Shown here: positions 10,619 to 21,847 of the stretch, piece by piece | How the letters are laid out: each line of letters opens with the position of its first letter | How positions within the stretch are numbered: the stretch's first letter is position 1 | DNA from: Albula goreensis | Taxonomy: Eukaryota > Chordata > Actinopteri > Albuliformes > Albulidae | Direction: 5' to 3' | Assembly: GCA_022829145.1 (NCBI GenBank) | Contig: CM040747.1 | Location: 30,964,936 to 31,028,935, forward strand | DNA: 64,000 nucleotides | Notes under the pieces: model-generated | Told to the model about the DNA's origin: nothing | Seen by the model: only the letters and a program-made list of their open reading frames with translations | Databases searched by the model: none | Program-made: the position numbers and the translations under genes

Positions 10619-11881
10619 AATCATACAAATAAAAGCAAAACACTGAATCGTAAACCGATGAAATCTTTCTAACCGAATCATAACCCTGTACATTTAAAAC
10701 AAAACTGCAGTTACCAATTTTACATTTTTACCGATTTAAAATTTTTGAACTCAACCAAAGAACTGCTTACACAATCATTTCCAAAAACCAGTCTTTTTAA
10801 GTTTTTCATCCACTAATGATAGAAAAATCAATGGTGCCATGGTAACACGGAAAGTAGCGCTTGAAATAAAAGCTGCGCGGTGTAATTGCGATGCGTCCCC
10901 CAAACGCCACACATCGATGAGCAAGCACATTTCCCAGCGTCTGGAACGATTCGATGGCCAGTGCACAAACTAAGACATATTCCTGTGTTATACGAGTCAG
11001 AGGTAGGTAAAGATGGAGGGAGGAGAGGGATACAGGGAGGGAGGGATGAAGGGATGGAGGGGTGGAGGACAAGCTTACATGAATAGGTATGCCCACCCCC
11101 TTACCCCACCAAATGTCTAAACCCTAAATCCAAACCTATATGCTAAATATAAACACTTAGATACCTTAAACCTAAACCGCTGTACACCATAAATCTAACC
11201 AAATATATAGCCTAAATCACAGGATGGGGAGACATGAGACAAATTGCATTCACACTGTTTGTCTGGAAGTTTCTGACTAAAGACACTGTTTGGAAATTTT
11301 GGTCGGTTGGCAAAAATAGCCCAATTTATGGAAATTGTTGGTTTTCATTTTTATGGATTATTAGCGTCACATGCTTACAGATAAAATTGTATCACATGTC
11401 TGAAACGAAATCCTTTCTCCATGCATAAAGTTCAGTTCATGAAAATGTCTGTCCAGCCTTAGGAGACCCAGAGACATCCAGACGTAAGAAAAGACCGTGT
11501 ATGACAACCAGGGTACCCAAGGGTAATATATGGTATGGATATTAAATTTATTAAATTTTGTATTTAGTGTCAGGTTGTGGTGCATTTTGACAAACCTGCA
11601 TACATTTTTCAGAAATGCTCTGGTGTTGTTAGCATGTAAAATGTTTAAAAGACAGTTTTAGCCAGCAGTCTGTGATATGCATACGGTGACAGGACGAGGG
11701 AAGAGTGGACTGTCCCTTCACACGCTGGGCGTACATTAATGTGCTTCTCCGTTTCAGGACAGTGACAGTCTAATAACAGTGCTGCGGATGGGAAAAGGGG
11801 CACAGAAGCTGCCCTGAGATAATTACACTTTACGCTAGAGAGAGAGACAACTACTCAGACTGGATACTGCTCAACACTAAC
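10619..11881. other. Non-coding DNA, GGGA patch
   Basis: AT-rich sequence. 11009-11062 is a purine-rich GGGA/GGAT patch on plus. 11100-11220 has several CCTAAA-like words but is too irregular to be telomeric. No gene is seen. Confidence 0.55.
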
Positions 11882-12228
11882 ACACACGGACCCACATTCA
11901 CACACATACACACACATACGGACGCTCACTCACAAGCACACACAGACCCACACTCACACACACCCACACGGACAGACACACATGAACATATATACACAAA
12001 AATGGACAGACACACATGAACATATACAAACACACACACACACACACACTCACACAGACAGACACACATGAACATATACACACACACACAGACAGACACA
12101 CATGAACATATACACACACACACACACACGGACAGACACACATGAACAAACACACACACACACACACACACACGGACAAGCACACATGAACAAACACACA
12201 CACAAACACACACCACACACACACACAC
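11882..12228. repeat. Compound CA-rich minisatellite
   Basis: CA-rich array with a higher-order unit. The word GACAGACACACATGAACA recurs near 11971, 12005, 12057, 12091 and 12131, with a variant (GACAAGCACACATGAACA) near 12174. Copies are separated by CA runs of variable length, giving spacings of about 34 to 52 bp. It generates long spurious Cys/Val frames on minus. Confidence 0.93.
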
Positions 12229-13300
12229 CTTTCCTGCCCTACGTTACTGTACCTACACTACATCTCCACACGTGTTTCATAGCATCTCCATTGCAGAGTC
12301 AGAGCCCTGGTTGCCTTTTCCGGCCATCCCACAGAATGGAACCTCTTACGCCGTCATGCAAACTACCAGCCCTCCCGATTTGATAAGCAAAACCAGCCTG
12401 AACTTTTAACCACGGCCTCTACAGAAACAAACAAACAAGAGAAAACACACATGGCGATTTATCCCCCAATTAGTTTATCTACGATTTCTAAGTACTTTAC
12501 AAAACAGCTTAGTTTGCATAGGCGCTTCACCTCTTACGAAAACAAAGGTAAATGATGCCGACAGAGAGATCCGTCTGCACGCTGTCCACATAAAACCACA
12601 GCCTGCCATTAACATCGGCTTACATTTATGGTACCAAGTTTCTCGTCTTTTGTACAAAGCGCCCACAAAAGTAAGTATACAAAATAAAATATCATTGATG
12701 TTATAAAGCCACCTCTTTTATCCAGACAGACATTTTTTTAAAGATAATAAAGGTCTTATATTTCTCTAGACAAGTTTATCTCCTAGCATGTTGAGTAAAC
12801 TTTGTCAGTCACTGAGTAATGGATTACTGGCAGTCCACAGCTGATAACATGGCTTTCTCCAGATAAAAAAAACTGTGACAAAATTTATGAATAAGTGTAT
12901 AAAATCTAGTGTGAACTTCTTCATTTGAGTAACTCATATCAAGGGTCTTCAATAGGCATGTTGCATTGAGGCTCATGTAATCACTGTGAAAGAAATGTTG
13001 ATGATAACCACAGAACAGGAAAAATGTTAGCCATGGGTGCCTTCACTACTGTGACTACCTATTTACTGAAGACTTCGGGTGTAAATGTGTGTGTTCTAAA
13101 ATAATTAGTTATTAATTATTATATAAATAATCCTAATGCCAGTTTATGTCCATCACAATAAAATAATTAAAGGCCATTTAATTTTACTAATGGTTAAAAC
13201 TGTGGTGCCACATAGAGGATGAAAATGTGTGTCTGTGTGTGTGGTCACAATGTGTGCTCACTGCATGTTTAAAACAATAGGTGAAAATCACACCTCCCCC

Positions 13301-13303
<3 letters not shown>
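12229..13303. other. Non-coding DNA, nothing recognised
   Basis: AT-rich unique sequence. Short frames (63 codons at 12475-12666) show nothing recognisable. Confidence 0.5.
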
Positions 13304-13383
<80 letters not shown>

Positions 13384-13471
13384 ATGTGTGCACACACACA
13401 GCACAAAGGGACACACGCGCACACGCACACACACGATAACACACTCACACACGTACATGCACTCACACACA

Positions 13472-13510
<39 letters not shown>

Positions 13511-13518
13511 ACACACAA
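13304..13518. repeat. (AC)n microsatellite with interrupted extension
   Basis: A pure AC run of 76 bp (38 repeats, 13304-13379) passes into an imperfect tract with GTGCATG, GCGC and TCA interruptions, then a second pure run near 13473-13507. It is potentially Z-DNA forming. Confidence 0.98.
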
Positions 13519-14040
13519 GCAGCACTAAGTGACTTTTCACTCACGAGGTGCCCCCCTTTTAACTGGAGTTAATTGCCCTTGTAGAGCCCCGGACCCCTTC
13601 AAACGAAGGGAAGGAGGCAACACACATTCAAATAAGCAGCAAGACAATGAAGACAATCAGCGCACCGTTGCTGGCGTTACAGAGGGCAGAGAGAGCTGCG
13701 AGTAAACCAGAGGAGCGCACCTCTTCACACGGAGAAGAGTTCAGCTGGAAGCTGCTCCAGCTCGGGAACAGAGAGCGAATCACAGAATACGGACACAGCC
13801 CTGAAACACAACGCCTGATGCATGTAGCGGCCAAATGCTTCTGTAAGCAGAGCAAAGAGAGTTTCATTCATACCATCCCTATTCATTTTCAAAGCAAACA
13901 CTTCAGCGATATATATTTCTGTCTTCAGCGTAAATTTGCTCATTTGTAGAACAGAAGCAAACAGCACATGGGAGAACGGTGAAATGAAAAATATGGGAAA
14001 TAGATTAAAGACTTTGTGATGTTAAACACACACAGATACG
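13519..14040. other. Non-coding DNA, nothing recognised
   Basis: Mid-GC unique sequence. Frames of 79, 100 and 80 codons overlap on both strands between 13628 and 13967 without any recognisable domain. Confidence 0.5.
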
Positions 14041-15060
14041 AGATTCTAAAGTGCAGAAATTTTTTCACTCCGGTATGGAATATCACAAAAATGATTACAA
14101 TATAGCCAGAAAGTACCTGAAGTGTTCTTCTGTATAAATGAATATAAATTATAAAATATACTCTCAGTTAAATAAATGCTATGAATTAAAAGTGCAAAAT
14201 CCACACATTTAAAACATTATTTAATGCAAAGAAAACATTTAATCATTTCTATTAAAATGGAAAATATATTTGTAAAGAACACCATGGCGCTTAATAAGGA
14301 CATTTGTAATGAAATTAATTTTGTAATAATTATAGAAATATTGTAACAAATACTAAAAAAATAAAATATATTCTATTCTTTCCTTTATATTCCTGCATAA
14401 ATAAAACTAATTACATATAGACATATTTTGTATTATAATTTATTTCAAATGTAGATTTGAAACACTGCATGATGTAAAATACAATATATCTAACAGAAAA
14501 TAATGAAAATGTTTAAAATCTCAAATATCTATAGCAGTTTGACCTATGCAATTTATTTATTGATTTATTCACCACAGCAGTTTTTTCTTATGCAACATTA
14601 TGATAAGCAAATTATTAAATAAGCATAATTGTAAAACAATGTAATTATAGCGACTACAAATACATTCACTGTTATTTAATCATTTTAATCTCATTAAAAT
14701 TAATTTGAATACCATAACCATTTTGATCGACTTACTTCTCACTATGTGTTCCTGTGTCGAACATTTGAAAATACTACAAATGAAAGAGTGAAATTTGCTC
14801 TTGCTATTGTAACTTCATGCAATATACACTAATTTATACAAAGCAGTTTTACAAAGTATGAATTTATAAAATCCAGCTGTGACACACCCCGTTTTTTAAA
14901 TAATAATTATTACAACTATAAATTAATTTAAATAATCTAAAATGCAAAGATTTGAAATGAATATTTCATTCCCCAATATGGGACTAAAACATTGATATCA
15001 CTGCAGCATACAGTGATTTTGTTGTTAACTGATAACGGAAGTAACATTTTCTAGGAAGGC
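14041..15060. other. Strongly AT-rich block
   Basis: About 1 kb of very AT-rich sequence, visibly richer in A and T than its flanks, with no frames, no tandem unit and many ATTA/TTTA words. It could be matrix-attachment-like DNA or simply old neutral sequence. Confidence 0.6.
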
Positions 15061-15700
15061 GATACACTGTTATGATAGCACTGCTAAAGTCCTGTGTCTC
15101 CACTGGCGTGTTACGTGGACCGTCCCATAAGTGTTGGAGACGCCGTTAGCCGTGTTTCAGCGCCCCGCTATCACACGACTTTCAGTGTAATCTCCACACG
15201 AGCAAATACAGCACGGCCGCCAGTTGAGCTTTATCTACCTTTTTATGTATCAGAGGTCACAGGTTACCTCTCTTAGTCATTCATTTACAATTTCCCCATT
15301 CATTTCTAGGACCCCACAATAATGTTAACTTGTCTGAGGGAATGTTGCTATAGGTGCATGAATGATATCAGTATTTTGATAAGGTAAAAAGATAATCTAG
15401 AGAAATAATGGAGTGATTCAAATTTTTATGCTACACGATTTAAAACAGCACCTATACGTTTAACCTTAAATTAAATTCAAAAGTCAATCTACGAACAAAT
15501 GCAGGTAAATTAGATGAAAATAAATGTCTCCAGTGTCTTTCTTACATTGACATTTCAGTCAAATTATTAATGAAATATCTGGATTGCCCACAAACTGTAC
15601 TTAAGCAACTGTCTCTAATTTATGATAAAAACAAAACAGAAAAATAAAGATGTTGGTGGGGCATAATTCGTTGACAATTCAGCTGATGCAAAAATCCACA

Positions 15701-15701
<1 letters not shown>
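15061..15701. other. Non-coding DNA, nothing recognised
   Basis: A short CpG-containing patch at 15110-15230 is followed by AT-rich sequence. No gene recognised. Confidence 0.45.

Positions 15702-15760
<59 letters not shown>
15702..15760. repeat. (AC)n microsatellite
   Basis: An uninterrupted AC run of 59 bp. Confidence 0.98.
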
Positions 15761-15764
<4 letters not shown>

Positions 15765-15869
15765 TGCTCTCACTCATGTCATCCATGCGGTGTCTGATTA
15801 ATGTTTCAGCTAATCACTGATTACAATCACCAGCATGGATCCAGAAAGCCACGGTATCCCAGCAGTACC

Positions 15870-16150
15870 AGCCATAGCCGAGAGCTCTGCTGCAGCTTCT
15901 CCACCCTGTTCTCCTGTCCTGTCCCGGCCAGGCCGGCGCCCCCCGCGGCCGCTCTGACACCCACGGCGGGGGCGCGCTCAGTGCGGCTCCTCTCACACCC
16001 CAGCCCCCACCGCGCTCAGGACAGCGTTCCCCCTGACCGCTCCTCCTCCGCCACCGCCTCGTTTAAAAACGCACTTCAGAGAGAGGTCTCTCCCCCTCTC
16101 CCTGAAGGTCTACGGCTCTCTGCCTTAGCCTACCGCCTGTGACACCCAAC
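15870..16150. promoter_or_regulatory. CpG-rich block, possible promoter or exon
   Basis: GC-rich with clustered CpG, including CCGCGGCCGC near 15946 and GGCGGGGGCGCGC near 15965. One plus frame stays open over 15801-16142 (113 codons, Pro/Ser/Ala-rich) but matches nothing I know. It could be a small CpG island, an unrecognised exon of a disordered protein, or chance in GC-rich DNA. No TATA box or initiator stands out. Confidence 0.35.
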
Positions 16151-16849
16151 ATTTCGCGCTTAATATAAGTAACATAAGCTTTCCATTACAGATAAACTTT
16201 TCCTTTTCTCCAGTTGGAAAAGTTCTTCCTACATAAATGCCATGATATCAAACAGACTCACAGACTCAGGTGATGTTTTGTATGTGATTGTCCTGGATGC
16301 AGAGCACCATGTTACTCTTTTAGCTGGGCTGAAGTGTGTCAGAGATCACATTTTTGTACTCCTGTGTTCACTGAGTCCCAGCCCAGCCCCTGCTCAGGTA
16401 AGCACCCCAGAGCACTGAGAGGGGGGCAGCTCTAATCTGCGCCTGCCACAGACACCCTCAGCGACGGGACAGACACACCGCAGAAACAGCACAGCCCAAA
16501 CACATGGCAGTCAGGAGCGTCGCCCCTACCTGACACTAACAACGCACCCCACGCGCCGTGGGACTTTTAACTGCCCCCAGGAAACACAGCGGTAACACAC
16601 TCTCTACCTAAACACACTCACACACATGCAGTATACGCACAAACACAAACACATATATATATATCCACAAACACAAATACGGTCAAACATTTCTGCATTG
16701 TAATGAAGAGGAATGGAAGTAAGAAAAAAAAGCCACCTACTCTTGTTCGGAGTGATAGGAGAAACACTCGGGAAGAGAAAGTTCTACGGAATCCATGTGC
16801 GCTCAGCGACCATAATTTGAGCAAACCCTCTCAATAAATCAAAATGGGT
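16151..16849. other. Non-coding DNA, nothing recognised
   Basis: Mixed sequence, with a GC-richer stretch at 16375-16580 and a short ATATAT run at 16652-16663. No gene recognised. Confidence 0.5.
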
Positions 16850-16864
16850 TTTTTCCTCCCTCTG

Positions 16865-16896
<32 letters not shown>

Positions 16897-16910
16897 ACTC
16901 TTTCTCTCAG
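16850..16910. repeat. (CT)n polypyrimidine tract
   Basis: CT-rich tract ending in TTTCTCTCAG. The end resembles a 3' splice site, but no coding frame follows, so the resemblance is probably incidental. It forms the left border of a segment closed on the right by a GA tract. Confidence 0.95.
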
Positions 16911-17150
16911 AGCTGTGTGCGGTCACACTGTAACGATCGCTCGGTGACAAGCCTATAGGCACGGCCAGTTGGGACCAAAAGCTCTCGCGCTCCTCTACTC
17001 AAGGACTTAAAGACACGGACAGAGCTCATTACTATGAAGCCAGGGAACACATATGCAGTCCCACCGGCCCAGCCCGCCGTCTGATTGGTGCCTGCCCGAC
17101 CAATCACGGGCAGGAGCCGTCTGCCTCACACCAAGAGAATCTGAGCAGGT
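16911..17150. promoter_or_regulatory. Promoter-like segment with divergent CCAAT boxes
   Basis: 240 bp of CpG-containing unique sequence lying between a CT tract and a GA tract. It holds an inverted CCAAT box (ATTGG, 17084-17088) and a direct one (CCAAT, 17100-17104). Both sit in two interleaved perfect inverted repeats: TGATTGGT/ACCAATCA and CCTGCCCG/CGGGCAGG. NF-Y binds paired CCAAT boxes in many GC-rich promoters. No TATA box or obvious first exon follows on either strand, so any transcript would be non-coding. This is inference from motifs only. Confidence 0.4.
17082..17114. repeat. Two interleaved 8-bp perfect inverted repeats
   Basis: The order is A (TGATTGGT, 17082-17089), one G, B (CCTGCCCG, 17091-17098), A' (ACCAATCA, 17099-17106), B' (CGGGCAGG, 17107-17114). 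A pairs with A' and B with B', both perfectly, with only one unpaired base in the whole 33 bp. The two hairpins cannot form together comfortably, so they would be alternatives. Confidence 0.95.
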
Positions 17151-17210
17151 GGAGAGGGAGGGGAAGAGACAAAGACAGAGAGAGAGAGAGAGAGAGAAGG
17201 AGGGAGGGGG
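17151..17210. repeat. (GA)n / GGGA purine tract
   Basis: Purine tract GGAGAGGGAGGGGAAGAG, then AGAGAG repeats, then GGAGGGAGGGGG. It is the mirror partner of the CT tract at 16850-16910. Confidence 0.95.
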
Positions 17211-17386
17211 ATTTAAAGAAGCAGAACATTCCCTGTGGAAAGACGATAATTATCTGTTAGAGGAGTGTCACTGGTGTAGATAAGGCCTTTCAGACGTTGT
17301 TGGTACAAACACAGGGAGAGAGGGAACGTGACGCAAACAAAGTATCCATCCATTATTCCCCTCCTCTGTCTCTTTTTCTCTCGCTG

Positions 17387-17441
17387 GATCCCTCTCTTTC
17401 TCTCCCTCTCTCTATCCTTCACTGAGAGAAAGAGAGGGATC
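17387..17441. repeat. 18-bp perfect hairpin
   Basis: Arm GATCCCTCTCTTTCTCTC (17387-17404) and its exact reverse complement GAGAGAAAGAGAGGGATC (17424-17441) are separated by 19 nt. The arms are mostly pyrimidine/purine, but the GATC ends make the match more than simple CT/GA complementarity. It is shorter than a normal pre-miRNA unless patchy pairing of the flanking T-rich and A-rich sequence counts. Confidence 0.97.
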
Positions 17442-17602
17442 AAAGACAAAGGAAAAGCAGTTAATACTGACTCTCTCAAAACACACTTTATCTTTGTTGT
17501 TGTAGGCTGTGGCGGTTTTGGGCTTTTAACCATTTCAGTTGAGTGGACAACTTCCAAAAACAAGGGTTTTTAAAGTGAGGGACTTTAGTTGTGTGAGCAT
17601 CG
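17442..17602. other. Non-coding DNA, nothing recognised
   Basis: Short unique stretch, no feature. Confidence 0.5.
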
Positions 17603-17655
17603 GAATGCCTGTGTGTGTGTGTGTGTGTATGTGTACATGTGTATACATATATCTG
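17603..17655. repeat. (TG)n tract with ATAC/ATAT tail
   Basis: TG repeats pass into TGTACATGTGTATACATATAT, with small internal palindromes. Confidence 0.93.
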
Positions 17656-19000
17656 AGTTTTTAGGAGGTCACATATCAAAAACAACTAATAGCCTGCCTG
17701 GGTATTTGCATGAAAAAACAGAAGAAAGTACAACAGAAAACAGAAGCATGAAAAGGTGTATCATTCAAAATGAGGGATCCCTTTTCATGTCACTATTTTT
17801 TTACTAAAATTTCAAAACAATTTCTACAAATACATAATTGAATGTATGCATTTATTTAAATGGCTACACCAATTAAAATTGAAAAAAAGTTGTATTTGTC
17901 ATGAAAAAATAGACGCTGTCAACTATTTGTGACATCACGGTGGTAATTTATTTCAGTATTGTCGACACGCTTTTTCAGAACTTACCGCAAGTGTTTCCGA
18001 TGACTTTGTTCATTGTTTTATTTGTTTTGTGTATGTATGTCCCCACTATTACTTTAAATGGTTCCCATAATTCCTGAAAGTAAAATAGGTTGACTTTTGT
18101 GTTATTCTCCAATGACTGTTATGGAAGACGATTATTAATTTGGTTCTGATAACCGTAGGTGGTGTCTGAGGGAGAGTTTGAGCGGCAGGAACTTGCCTGA
18201 ATGCTGTCAGGACAGGACACCACAGTATGAATGCGATCATCCACAGCCGTGTGCGCACACACATACACACAAGCACAACAGTCTTCTGCCGTGTTCAGAA
18301 CAGTTTTGTCAAAATTACATGAAAAATTGTGGTTACCGCTCCACATGCATTTAAAGACAGTCCTGCCAATAGCGTCCGTGAAGTTTAAATATAGAATCCC
18401 GCATTGCGTTATATCCCAAACTGTATTTGTCCCTGGTGTTATATGATAGGAAATAAAAATAAGGGTTCACACAAGTTTGCCTTTCTTAAAAAAAAAAAAA
18501 ATCAAAAAAAAATCTGGAGGAGAAAATTTCACTTTGATAAACTCAATAAACTCAATCACCAGTGCTACATGAGTTTGACATTTGATGCCTCCATTAAAGT
18601 TAGACAGAAGACATGCTAACAGAAACTATTTTACAAATTCAAACTGCAAAGTCACACCAGCACTGTATCCACAACAGACTATATAATTAAACTAAACAAT
18701 AACGCTTTCTGTGTTCTTTCAAACCTGTCCTCTTAGATTAGCTCAGGGCAGGACATCTCTCGCTTTCTCTCATTATGAAAAGTTGGTAAATGACAAAAGG
18801 ATTTGTGGCATGTGTCATCTTTTTTTTTCTCTTGTAAATTGCAGAGACCAACAGTGTAAATTAACTTAAATTTTCATTTTTTATCCAATACATATACAAA
18901 TTTAGCAAGGTTTGTTTTACAGTTTGAATATTATGTTTAATTAATTATTTTATGTGTGTATAAATATTAATATTTTTTATAGTATCCAAAGTCATAGGAC

Positions 19001-19002
<2 letters not shown>
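17656..19002. other. AT-rich non-coding DNA
   Basis: Unique AT-rich DNA with A runs at 18488-18500 and 18504-18512. No gene, RNA or named repeat recognised. Confidence 0.5.

Positions 19003-19038
<36 letters not shown>
19003..19038. repeat. (ATA)n trinucleotide microsatellite
   Basis: About 12 uninterrupted AAT-type repeats. Confidence 0.97.
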
Positions 19039-19042
<4 letters not shown>

Positions 19043-19899
19043 CACATGAATGTGTAGTTTCACAAAATACAGCTCATATCTGTTTACTTTTGTTGTCATA
19101 TGAAAAAATTTCAGTTCACAGATAAAAAAATAAACATTATCAGATACATGGTTTTAAGAGAAAAAAAATATTTGTGGTTTTTTATATGTGGCTGTAGAAA
19201 TCTGTTTTTTTAGGGTGTTGAAATAAACTACATCATATCTATAAAAATTACAGCACGGATGCTGCTATTTGTTGCTTTTGCAGTCAGAAAATAAGGGGTT
19301 ACATATTCCCATTTCAATTCTCTCTATTTAATGAATTGTTTGGCACCGCGCATTTGCTCAAAGGCTGTTGATGTAGTCTTTGCAGAGCGAGGTTTCAAAG
19401 ACCCGCTCTTTGAGTGCAGGAACACAGCCATCCTGTTAAATGTGGCCTAATTGCCTACAGTTAGGAAGGCGAAAGCAGGGGAGTTGAAACAGCACGATTT
19501 TGCCGACTGAACACAGAAGTGTCTGAGAGTGAGCGGAGAGAGGAGGAGATATTTGTGTACAAACACATCCCCTGGGTCTGCTCCACATCCCCCCACTACA
19601 ACCACAAACCATCAGGCTGCAGCACTTCATAAACGCTTATTTAAAAAATAAAAAACAAAACGAAATAATAAGCATTAAATGAAGAGGAGGAGGAGGAGGA
19701 GAGCCGCAGGAACCTCACAGCCATGCTCAGAGCATAAATGAGATGGAGAGGTGAGTATACTGGGCTGGGTTGAGTTGTGTGTGGCCCCCAGACAGGGGCA
19801 GGGTTGGGATCCAGGTCTCCCGGAAGCCGGTGGCAGAGTATGTGGATGGGGTGGTGGCGTTGCTGTGATGGTGCTGCCGGGGCGCTGATCCGGACCTAT
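19039..19899. other. Non-coding DNA with short (GAG)n
   Basis: AT-rich up to 19310, then mixed. (GAG)n at 19682-19701. The GC-rich segment 19770-19900 gives an 81-codon minus frame with no recognisable domain. Confidence 0.5.
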
Positions 19900-20480
19900 C
19901 CCGCTCTTTTGTAACGCCATGGCGTGCGGCGGAGCGCTTGGGGTGCTATGTGCCGTCTGGGAAGATCGATCCGATTAGTGCGAGCTGCTCTCAGATTACA
20001 CCCCGCCCCCCCACCCACCTCCCAGCCCCACCCCTCTTCAGGTCACTCCCCCCCCCACCACCCCCACATTCAGAAGGGCCACAGCTGGATTTTCACCCCC
20101 CCATTATAAACACAGCCCAGGATGACTTTTCGACCCAGGGAAGGACAACAGACCTCAGATCAGCCGTATCAGCCTCAGCTACCAACGCAGAGCCGCTCCT
20201 TCAGATAACGCCCATATTACCACATCGCACGGTTTTGATGTAATTCTTTACAACAGCTACAGCACACATGGAGTGAGGCTCACCTCTTTACACCGCGCTC
20301 CTGGTATTACGAAGTAATTAATAAGACGGAACGGGAGAGACTCCTCTCCTCTCAGACCCCCCGGTCCTATCGCGCATTAATGGGGGCCGTAATCCCCGAA
20401 GCCATGATGAATACGCGAAACTTAAATATGCATGAGGAGCCGGGCGCGATCGCTCCCCGTGTCAATATGTGTCAATAGCT
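19900..20480. promoter_or_regulatory. Candidate regulatory island, partly C-rich
   Basis: Two complex parts (19920-20000 and 20290-20480) flank a C-rich stretch with a run of C at about 20048-20057. The right part has GTAATTAATAAG, GCGCATTAATGGGG, CCGTAATCCCC, ATATGCATGAGG and TCATTAGCGG, a dense set of homeodomain, OTX-like (TAATCC) and octamer-like words. This is one of the more convincing blocks by texture, but conservation is untested. Confidence 0.35.
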
Positions 20481-20879
20481 GCGCCTCCTTTTCATTAGCG
20501 GCTTTTGAGTGGGGTTTCCTCTCCATTGTGCCTCATGCCTTGTTTAACAATGTGCCTGACAATCCCCACCCCCACCACCAAAATAAAAAAAAAAAAAAAG
20601 AGATTAAAGACCTTAAAAATGATGAGGGACACACATCTATCCAGCCAACACTGTCCTTAATTTGTCCCAAATTAAATACCTTAATTAAAATATCTTTTAG
20701 GAAAAAATAAAAGTCTGGAAGGATGGTTTTTACCAAAAAATGTTACAATAAATGATGTGCTTGTTTTGAAAAAAACTTGCATTTTATTCTTAAGCAAAAG
20801 GAACAAAGTTAAAATTAGAACTATTTTACAATGCTTTCAGAATTATGAAATTTATTTCTTACAGCAAAATGGTTTTAAT
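20481..20879. other. AT-rich non-coding DNA
   Basis: Contains an A run at 20585-20598. Nothing else recognised. Confidence 0.5.
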
Positions 20880-21200
20880 TGTGAGCTACACTAAGACTGA
20901 GGGTGCCGGGTCTGTGAGACAGACGAAACGACGAAGGCGGGGAGACGCTGCTGTTGGTGGCGGGTGAAAAAGATTGACAGAAACTGCCGTCCGTCGTTTG
21001 TCCCTTTGTATCTGGGCGTGTGAAAAGTTAAAGAGGAGGATGACCACTCCGCTGACACTTGCGCGGGGTTTACTGCGGCCGGCCTCGCTAGCGCATCAAT
21101 CATGGCGGTCGATAGGGTCGGCCCAGTTCATTAAGGTCACGTGTCATCCGTCAGGGCCGTGCTAAAGCCCCGCCCCTTGTCAGCGACCCTGACGCAGTTG
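20880..21200. promoter_or_regulatory. Candidate regulatory island, CpG-containing
   Basis: CpG-containing complex sequence with GCGCATCAATCATGGCGG near 21090, CACGTG-adjacent sequence (GGTCACGTGTC, 21136-21146) and several CGG/CCG words. Overlapping frames of 70 and 63 codons are unremarkable. Confidence 0.28.
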
Positions 21201-21540
21201 GTTAAAATCAACTTTCCGAAAGGGTGCATTGTCATAGGTGTAAGATGGATCCATACGTTCATATGCGTGTCATTTCAGACCTCTCACTCTATATCCTAGT
21301 ATAAGACATTAAATATAAATAAAATAAAATAACTCACATACTTAACAAAATTCTTTATCAGTATAATAAAACTTAAATATAATGTATGTGATGTACAGGT
21401 TCACTGTAATCCTGATTTAGACAAGTGTGTAATGTTGTTTTAAGATATAACTCAAAAGCAAAAATATAACTCAATTGCAAAATCATTAATACATATTAAT
21501 TTTCCTGTATTCTTGTATGAGTTTTTCTGTCTGTCAATTT
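21201..21540. other. AT-rich non-coding DNA
   Basis: No feature recognised. Confidence 0.5.
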
Positions 21541-21812
21541 AGAGTTACATGCCCTCATATACACATAGGCACAGATGCACACACACACACAGGCTAACAC
21601 ACGCGCACACACACATTCCCACACACATACACAACACACATACATACACAGCCTGACACACACAAACACACACACATGCAATCACGTATGCATATACATG
21701 CACAAAACCACACATAACACATAACCGAAACATAAACATATACACAAACACATACACAACTGCACACACATACGCACAGACTGCAGACTGGCTCTATCAG
21801 GCTAAGTGAGCA

Positions 21813-21846
<34 letters not shown>
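21541..21846. repeat. Degenerate CA tract followed by (TG)n
   Basis: An imperfect CA-rich tract (about 21555-21775) is followed, after a 38-bp unique spacer, by a clean (TG)n at 21814-21844. The two are complementary and inverted on one strand. Confidence 0.92.

Positions 21847-21847
<1 letters not shown>

Noticed and set aside
11100-11220. Interstitial telomere-like CCTAAA words
   Set aside because: The spacing is irregular and most words are not CCCTAA; there is no tandem array.
16890-16930. 3' splice site (polypyrimidine tract plus CAG)
   Set aside because: No coherent coding frame follows, and the pyrimidine run is a CT microsatellite.
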